Shown here piece by piece: positions 59,810 to 64,000 of a stretch of 64,000 bases of DNA. The first letter of the stretch is position 1, and every line of letters begins with the position of its first letter. A model generated the notes under the pieces. That model saw only the letters and a program-made list of their open reading frames with translations, made no database searches and was not told the DNA's origin. The DNA is taken from the NCBI RefSeq assembly GCF_030687395.1, contig NZ_CP117430.1:1922001-1986000 (forward strand). The letters are read 5' to 3'. The translations under genes and the position numbers were made by a program. This DNA comes from Pseudomonas wuhanensis (GTDB lineage Bacteria > Pseudomonadota > Gammaproteobacteria > Pseudomonadales > Pseudomonadaceae).

Positions 59810-60724
59810 TTATTCCTTGTCCTTGAGCTCGTCTGGTTTGGACGCGTCTGGTTTGGGCACGTCGGGTCTGAGTACTTCGGGTAAATACGCGCGGTGAAAG
59901 CCGTTGTAGGAGTGACTGTTCTGCGCCTTGTGCATCGGCCAGGCCCGCCCGCCGAGGCTGGCGGCACCGTCGATGCGTAGCGTGCTGCCGCTGACAAAAG
60001 CGGCTGCCGGGCTGAGCAGGAAAACAATCGCCGCGCTGATTTCCGATTCGGTGCCAATGCGTTTGAGTGGTACGTGTTCGCACAAGGTCGGGATCACGGC
60101 CCGGAACGCACCTTCGTAGGTGTCCATGCCGCTGGAGGCGACCCAGCCTGGCGCGACGGCGTTGACCCGCACGCCGGCATAGCCCCATTCAAACGCGGCG
60201 GTCTTGGTGAAGTTGTCCATGCCCGAGCGCGCCGCACCTGAGTGGCCCATGCCGGGCATGCCGCCCCACATGTCGGCGAGCATGTTGACGATGGCGCCGC
60301 CGTGCTTGCTCATGGACTGATTGAACACCTCACGGGCCATCAGAAAACCGCCCACCAGGTTGGTGCGCAGTATGGTTTCGAAACCTTTCTGATTGATCGA
60401 CGCCAGGGGCGAGGGGTACTGCCCGCCAGCATTGTTGACCAGTCCATGAATCGGTCCGTGTTTGCGGATTAGTTCGCTGACCAGTTGCGTGACGGCGTCT
60501 TCATCGCGGATATCGCAGACCTGCCAACTGGCTTTACCCCCGTCTTCGGTGATTTCGGCGGCGACCTTTTTCAGTTTCTCGGTATTCCGTCCCACCAGCA
60601 GCACATGCGCGCCGAGGGCTGCGAGCTCGTGAGCGGTGCAACGGCCGATGCCGCTGCCGCCACCGGTGACGATGATGTTTTGGCCGGCGAACAGGTCGGG
60701 TTTGAAAATCGAGTCATAAGCCAT
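59810..60724 (-). CDS. atuB: AtuB, SDR-family oxidoreductase with atypical active site
   Basis: A 304-residue short-chain dehydrogenase: cofactor loop VTGGGSGIGRCTA, NNAGG, C-terminal GSTLRIDGAASLGG. The canonical YxxxK is absent: the segment reads GHSGAARSGMDNFTK, so the tyrosine position is serine/glycine while the lysine may be kept in FTK. This pattern resembles peroxisomal trans-2-enoyl-CoA reductases and dienoyl-CoA reductases, suggesting an enoyl-CoA-type reaction rather than alcohol oxidation. The last about 25 residues are a run of PD-containing pentapeptides encoded by 15-bp DNA repeats. GAGGA precedes the ATG. Confidence 0.85.
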   Translation of the reverse strand: MAYDSIFKPDLFAGQNIIVTGGGSGIGRCTAHELAALGAHVLLVGRNTEKLKKVAAEITEDGGKASWQVCDIRDEDAVTQLVSELIRKHGPIHGLVNNAGGQYPSPLASINQKGFETILRTNLVGGFLMAREVFNQSMSKHGGAIVNMLADMWGGMPGMGHSGAARSGMDNFTKTAAFEWGYAGVRVNAVAPGWVASSGMDTYEGAFRAVIPTLCEHVPLKRIGTESEISAAIVFLLSPAAAFVSGSTLRIDGAASLGGRAWPMHKAQNSHSYNGFHRAYLPEVLRPDVPKPDASKPDELKDKE

Positions 60725-60736
60725 GGCGACAGTCCT

Positions 60737-62539
60737 CTAATTGACCTGATCGGCGATGCGCTGCGGCACCGGAATCTGGATCTCCAGCAGTTGTTGGGCG
60801 AAGGCCTTGCCTTGCGGATCGATCCGCAGGCTGGCCACGCCACCGCCGCCGAGCGCGTTCTCCAGAAGAAAATTAAAGCTCTGAGTGCCTGGTAAATACC
60901 AGCGTTCGACACGCCCGTGGATCGGATCGAGGACATGGCTCATCCAGTCGACCATCACCGCAGGTGTCAGCGCTTCGGCGATCCACGGCAGGTAGTCGGG
61001 ATGGCGGGCCATGACGCCGATATTGCTGTGATTGCCCTTGTCGCCGGAGCGCGCCACGGCGAGTTTGATCAGGGCCACGCTGGCGTCGGCGCGTTCTGTG
61101 GGTTGGGGCGGATCGAACGGTAGCGGCAAGTCATCCGGGTCGAGTACATCGAGGGCGGGCAGGGCGCACGGGTGGCGCTCACCGGCGAGGTCGATTTCCA
61201 GGCTGCAGGCCGTTTTGTCGATCAGGAATGAAAACAGCCGGATCAGCGGGTACACCGTCGGCCGCCCGCCGACGATCCCGGTCAGCCCCGGCGCCATGCC
61301 GGTGGCGGCCTGGGCGATTTCCCGGGAAAACAGAATCAAGGCTTGTTTGCTCGGATGGCGCACGGCGAGTTTGATCACCACTTCGCGGCTGTCCTGGCGC
61401 TGGCCATGAGGGCCATAAGTGGCTTCGCTGCCCAGCAGTTCGATGTTCACTTCGCTGTAGGGCGCCCAACCGCGCTGGCAGAAGATTTCCGCGGTCTTGT
61501 TGATGATCGCCTGGCTGACCCGTCGGGCCTTGGCCACGGCATCGATCCCGGCGATCAGGCAGCTGGCGGTACAGCGAAAACCGTCCGGATAGGTGGCGCT
61601 GACCTTGTACTGATCGGTCGGCGGCAAGCCTTTTGCGCCATGCACCTGCACCGCGTTTTTGCCTTGCTGCACGAGTTTGACCTGACTGAAGTCGCACACC
61701 ACATCGGGCAGCAAATAGGCCTGCGGGTCACCGATTTCATAAAGCATCTGCTCGCCCACCGTCAGGGGCGTGACCAGGCCACCGGAACCATCGGGTTTGC
61801 TGACGATGAACTGGCCGTCGGCGCCGACTTCGACGATCGGAAAACCGATGTGTTCATAATCGGGCACGTCGTGCCAATCGGTGAAATTGCCGCCGGTGCA
61901 CTGGGCGCCACATTCAATAAGGTGCCCGGCCAATGCAGCCTGGGCGAGTTTGTCGTAGTCGTGCCACGACCAGCCAAACTCATGCACCAGCGCGGCGCTG
62001 ACCACGGCGCTGTCGACCACGCGCCCGGTAATCACAATGTCGGCACCCAGGCGCAAGGCTTCGACAATGCCTGGCGCGCCGAGGTAGGCGTTGGTCGACA
62101 CACACATCGGCGGCAGGGGTGCGCCACTGAACATCTCATGCAGGCCAAGGCTGCTCAGGTGTTTGAACTGGGGTTGCAGGTCGTCACCCGACAGCACGGC
62201 GATCTTCAACGTCACCCCGGCCTTGTCACAGGCAGCTTGCAGGGCAGCGGCGCAAGCCTGTGGATTGACGCCACCGGCATTGCTGATAACGCGAATCTTC
62301 TGTTCCGCGAGCTGGTTGAGGAGGGGGCTAAGGACTTCGATGAAGTCGCTGGCGTAGCCGGCCCCCGGATCCTTCATCCGCGCCCCGGCCATGATCGACA
62401 TGGTGATCTCGGCCAGATAATCGAACACCAGATAGTCCAGTCGTCCACCTTCCACCAATTGCGCGGCGGCGGTCGAGGTGTCGCCCCAGAATGCGCTGGC
62501 GCAACCGATACGGATTGTTTTAGGCGCAGCCAATTCCAT
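60737..62539 (-). CDS. atuA: AtuA, DUF1446 acyclic-terpene utilization protein
   Basis: A 600-residue protein of the AtuA (DUF1446) family, essential for growth on citronellol but of unknown reaction. Seen: [86 protein letters not shown], and a C-terminal portion ([23 protein letters not shown]) as in the DUF4387-like tail. GGAGG six bases before the ATG at 62539. First gene of the operon, 178 bp from divergent atuR with the operator pair between. Confidence 0.92.
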   Translation of the reverse strand: MELAAPKTIRIGCASAFWGDTSTAAAQLVEGGRLDYLVFDYLAEITMSIMAGARMKDPGAGYASDFIEVLSPLLNQLAEQKIRVISNAGGVNPQACAAALQAACDKAGVTLKIAVLSGDDLQPQFKHLSSLGLHEMFSGAPLPPMCVSTNAYLGAPGIVEALRLGADIVITGRVVDSAVVSAALVHEFGWSWHDYDKLAQAALAGHLIECGAQCTGGNFTDWHDVPDYEHIGFPIVEVGADGQFIVSKPDGSGGLVTPLTVGEQMLYEIGDPQAYLLPDVVCDFSQVKLVQQGKNAVQVHGAKGLPPTDQYKVSATYPDGFRCTASCLIAGIDAVAKARRVSQAIINKTAEIFCQRGWAPYSEVNIELLGSEATYGPHGQRQDSREVVIKLAVRHPSKQALILFSREIAQAATGMAPGLTGIVGGRPTVYPLIRLFSFLIDKTACSLEIDLAGERHPCALPALDVLDPDDLPLPFDPPQPTERADASVALIKLAVARSGDKGNHSNIGVMARHPDYLPWIAEALTPAVMVDWMSHVLDPIHGRVERWYLPGTQSFNFLLENALGGGGVASLRIDPQGKAFAQQLLEIQIPVPQRIADQVN

Positions 62540-62570
62540 AACCACCTCCGGCAGAAGTGCTTCGAGACTA

Positions 62571-62629
62571 CCAAGCAAGCGCTTGGTTTGTAAACGACTG
62601 AAATATCTTCTGCCCAAGCGCTTGCTTGG
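62571..62629. promoter_or_regulatory. AtuR operator pair in the atuA-atuR intergenic region
   Basis: CCAAGCAAGCGCTTGG at 62571-62586 and its exact reverse complement at 62614-62629. Each contains the perfect 10-bp palindrome CAAGCGCTTG, with centres 39 bp apart (near four helical turns). Two inverted-repeat sites in this gap are known for P. aeruginosa AtuR; the sequence here supports a two-site repressor complex. Confidence 0.85.
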
Positions 62630-62717
62630 TCGCCCCCGCCAGCTTAAATTGCCCGCGCAACCCCGCTGTTTTCGCGGGCAGCGGCGTAATTGATTGATCG
62701 ACTGTAGGAGAGAACGG

Positions 62718-63344
62718 GTGGACGAGCAAAAAGCCCTGAGGGTGATGCGCGAATTGGTCGACAGCGGCCAATTGACCGACCCGGACAGCGCCCGCGGCAA
62801 ACTGCTGCAAGTGGCCGCTCACCTGTTTCGCAACAAGGGTTATGAACGGACCACTGTGCGCGATCTGGCCAGCGCGGTGGGTATTCAGTCAGGCAGCATC
62901 TTTCATCACTTCAAAAGCAAGGACGAGATCCTGCGGGCCGTGATGGAGGAGACCATTCGCTACAACACCGCGTTGATGCGTGCAGCGCTGGCCGAGGCCG
63001 GCAGTGTGCGCGAGCGGGTTCTGGCGCTGATTCGTTGCGAATTGCAGTCGATCATGGGCGGCAGCGGCGAAGCCATGGCGGTGCTGGTGTATGAATGGCG
63101 TTCGCTGTCAGCAGAAGGCCAGGCGCAGGTTCTGGCGCTGCGCGATATTTATGAAGACATCTGGCTGCAGGTACTGGGCGAAGCCAAGGACGCCGGTTTT
63201 ATCCGTGGCGACGTGTTCATCACCCGCCGTTTCCTGACGGGCGCGTTGTCCTGGACCACCACCTGGTTTCGTGCCGATGGCAGCATGAGCCTCGATCAAT
63301 TGGCTGATGAAGCGCTTATTCTGGTGCTTGAAGAACGGCAGTGA
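62718..63344 (+). CDS. atuR: AtuR, TetR-family repressor of the atu operon
   Basis: A 208-residue TetR-type repressor: helix-turn-helix about residues 25-70 ([46 protein letters not shown]) and a helical effector domain. GTG start at 62718 with AGGAG seven bases upstream; an upstream in-frame TTG at 62694 sits before that site. Divergent from atuA, with the paired palindromes between them. It is expected to release DNA on binding a terpenoid-CoA intermediate. Confidence 0.9.
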   Translation: MDEQKALRVMRELVDSGQLTDPDSARGKLLQVAAHLFRNKGYERTTVRDLASAVGIQSGSIFHHFKSKDEILRAVMEETIRYNTALMRAALAEAGSVRERVLALIRCELQSIMGGSGEAMAVLVYEWRSLSAEGQAQVLALRDIYEDIWLQVLGEAKDAGFIRGDVFITRRFLTGALSWTTTWFRADGSMSLDQLADEALILVLEERQ

Positions 63345-63437
63345 GCCGTCTATCTCGGCAAGAAACTGGCTAAGTTAGCAAAACCGCCTAGCTTGAATGC
63401 ATTGATGGGTATTTTTCTCGGGGAGTAGGCTGTTTTG

Positions 63438-64000
63438 ATGTCTTCACCAATTCGGACAGCGTCCCGGCTTTTGCTGGCGGCGCTTGCAGTGTGCTGCGTG
63501 TTGCCGTCCCAGGCTGCACAGTTGGTGCGGGTCGGTGCCGCGCATTTTCCACCCTATACCGTGCGTCCGGAGTCCGGTGCCGACACCGGTCTGTTGCCGC
63601 AACTGGTGGAAGCGCTGAATCGGGTGCAAACCGACTATCAGTTTGTGCTGGTGCCCACCTCCATTCCTCGACGTTTCAACGACTTCAAGGAAGGCCGGGT
63701 CGATATGGCGATTTTCGAGAACCCGGACTGGGGCTGGAAAGACATCCCGCATAGCCTCGTCGACATGGGCCTGGAAGATGCAGAAATCTTTGTCGCGCAG
63801 AAGAAACCCGATCGCGATGAGAGTTACTTCAAGGACCTGATGGGCAAGCGCCTGGCCCTGTACAGCGGCTATCACTACGAGTTTGCCAATTTCAATGCCG
63901 ATCCCAAGTACCTGGCCGACGCCTACAAGGCCACGTTGACCTATTCCCATGACAGCAACTTGTTGATGGTGCTGCGCGCACGAGCAGACATTGCTTTGGT
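63438..64000 (+). CDS. Periplasmic substrate-binding (SBP_bac_3-type) protein, cut by window end
   Basis: The frame is open from ATG 63438 to the end of the window (187 codons). Signal peptide: TASRLLLAALAVCCVLPSQAAQ. Then a Venus-flytrap-like domain: LVRVGAAHFPPYTVRPESGADTGLLPQLVEALN, FVLVPTSIPRRFNDFKEGRVDMAIFE, LMGKRLALYSGYHYEFAN. Such proteins bind amino acids or serve as sensor domains; the missing C-terminus prevents a choice. It is 93 bp after atuR. Confidence 0.8.
   Translation, partial: MSSPIRTASRLLLAALAVCCVLPSQAAQLVRVGAAHFPPYTVRPESGADTGLLPQLVEALNRVQTDYQFVLVPTSIPRRFNDFKEGRVDMAIFENPDWGWKDIPHSLVDMGLEDAEIFVAQKKPDRDESYFKDLMGKRLALYSGYHYEFANFNADPKYLADAYKATLTYSHDSNLLMVLRARADIAL

Noticed and set aside
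54103..60724. Alternative reading of the cluster as liu (leucine/isovalerate) genes
   Set aside because: The carboxylase subunits and dehydrogenase are similar to Liu proteins, but the presence of AtuA (DUF1446), the AtuB-type SDR, a TetR regulator and the order A-B-C-D-E-F fit atu; a liu cluster would have a MerR regulator and HMG-CoA lyase.
61343..62593. 416-codon plus-strand frame opposite atuA
   Set aside because: Antisense shadow of AtuA with typical His/Gln-rich composition and no ribosome site.

Overview
The window looks like chromosomal DNA from a fluorescent-group Pseudomonas. Gene content and order are pseudomonad: cysB, earP-efp, class II DAHP synthase, htpX, alaA-like aminotransferase, mobA/moaB/moeA, cheV and a complete atu acyclic-terpene cluster. 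Coding sequence is GC-rich, and intergenic gaps carry the paired inverted REP repeats (core GCGGGCAAGCC, ending CGCTCC) typical of this group. I see no rRNA, tRNA, CRISPR array or prophage. Naming rests on motifs and gene order read by eye; no database search was run.

Layout. 1-4.7 kb: end of a 5'-nucleotidase gene, a universal stress protein, cysB, a small Gre-factor/membrane-protein pair, and the EF-P rhamnosylation pair earP-efp. 4.7-6.1 kb: an IS110-family insertion sequence sitting inside a REP repeat. 6.1-9.4 kb: esterase, ohr, ohrR and a LysR regulator. 9.5-16 kb: TauE-type exporter, LysR regulator, DUF1127 protein, YcaQ-type glycosylase, DAHP synthase, a spermidine-synthase-like protein and a crotonase. 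16-24 kb: deaD, DOPA-dioxygenase-like protein, tpm, htpX, aminotransferase, msrB, glutathione peroxidase with an overlapping MarR regulator. 24-36 kb: signalling genes: hybrid histidine kinase, AAA ATPase with free-Met sulfoxide reductase, HD-GYP protein, an EvgS/BvgS/RocS-like kinase with its LuxR regulator, and a stand-alone receiver. 36-54 kb: dgt, a YqjD/YqjE-like envelope trio, amt, CPA2 antiporter, pseudouridine synthase, molybdopterin genes, lipid kinase, a NarX/NarL-type pair, cheV, MOSC protein, ppnP and an exonuclease. 54-63.4 kb: atuFEDCBA on the minus strand with divergent atuR. The window ends inside a periplasmic binding protein gene.

Most notable: the IS110 element. Its roughly 265-nt leader can be read as a bridge RNA. 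One internal loop carries an 8-nt copy of the left target sequence and a 6-nt complement of the right target sequence, and the target is the outer edge of the REP repeat it occupies. A second loop does the same for the element's own two ends. Both loops and the genomic junctions agree on a CT core dinucleotide, and joining the two ends creates a -35/-10 promoter with a 17-bp spacer facing the RNA. This is the architecture described for IS621, here legible from one copy.

Functional themes. Oxidative-damage defence recurs (ohr/ohrR, msrB, gpx plus Cys-containing MarR, fRMsr). Citronellol/geraniol breakdown is encoded by atuA-F under AtuR, with a perfect pair of inverted 16-bp operator-like sites. 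Cyclic-di-GMP and phosphorelay signalling is concentrated at 24-36 kb.
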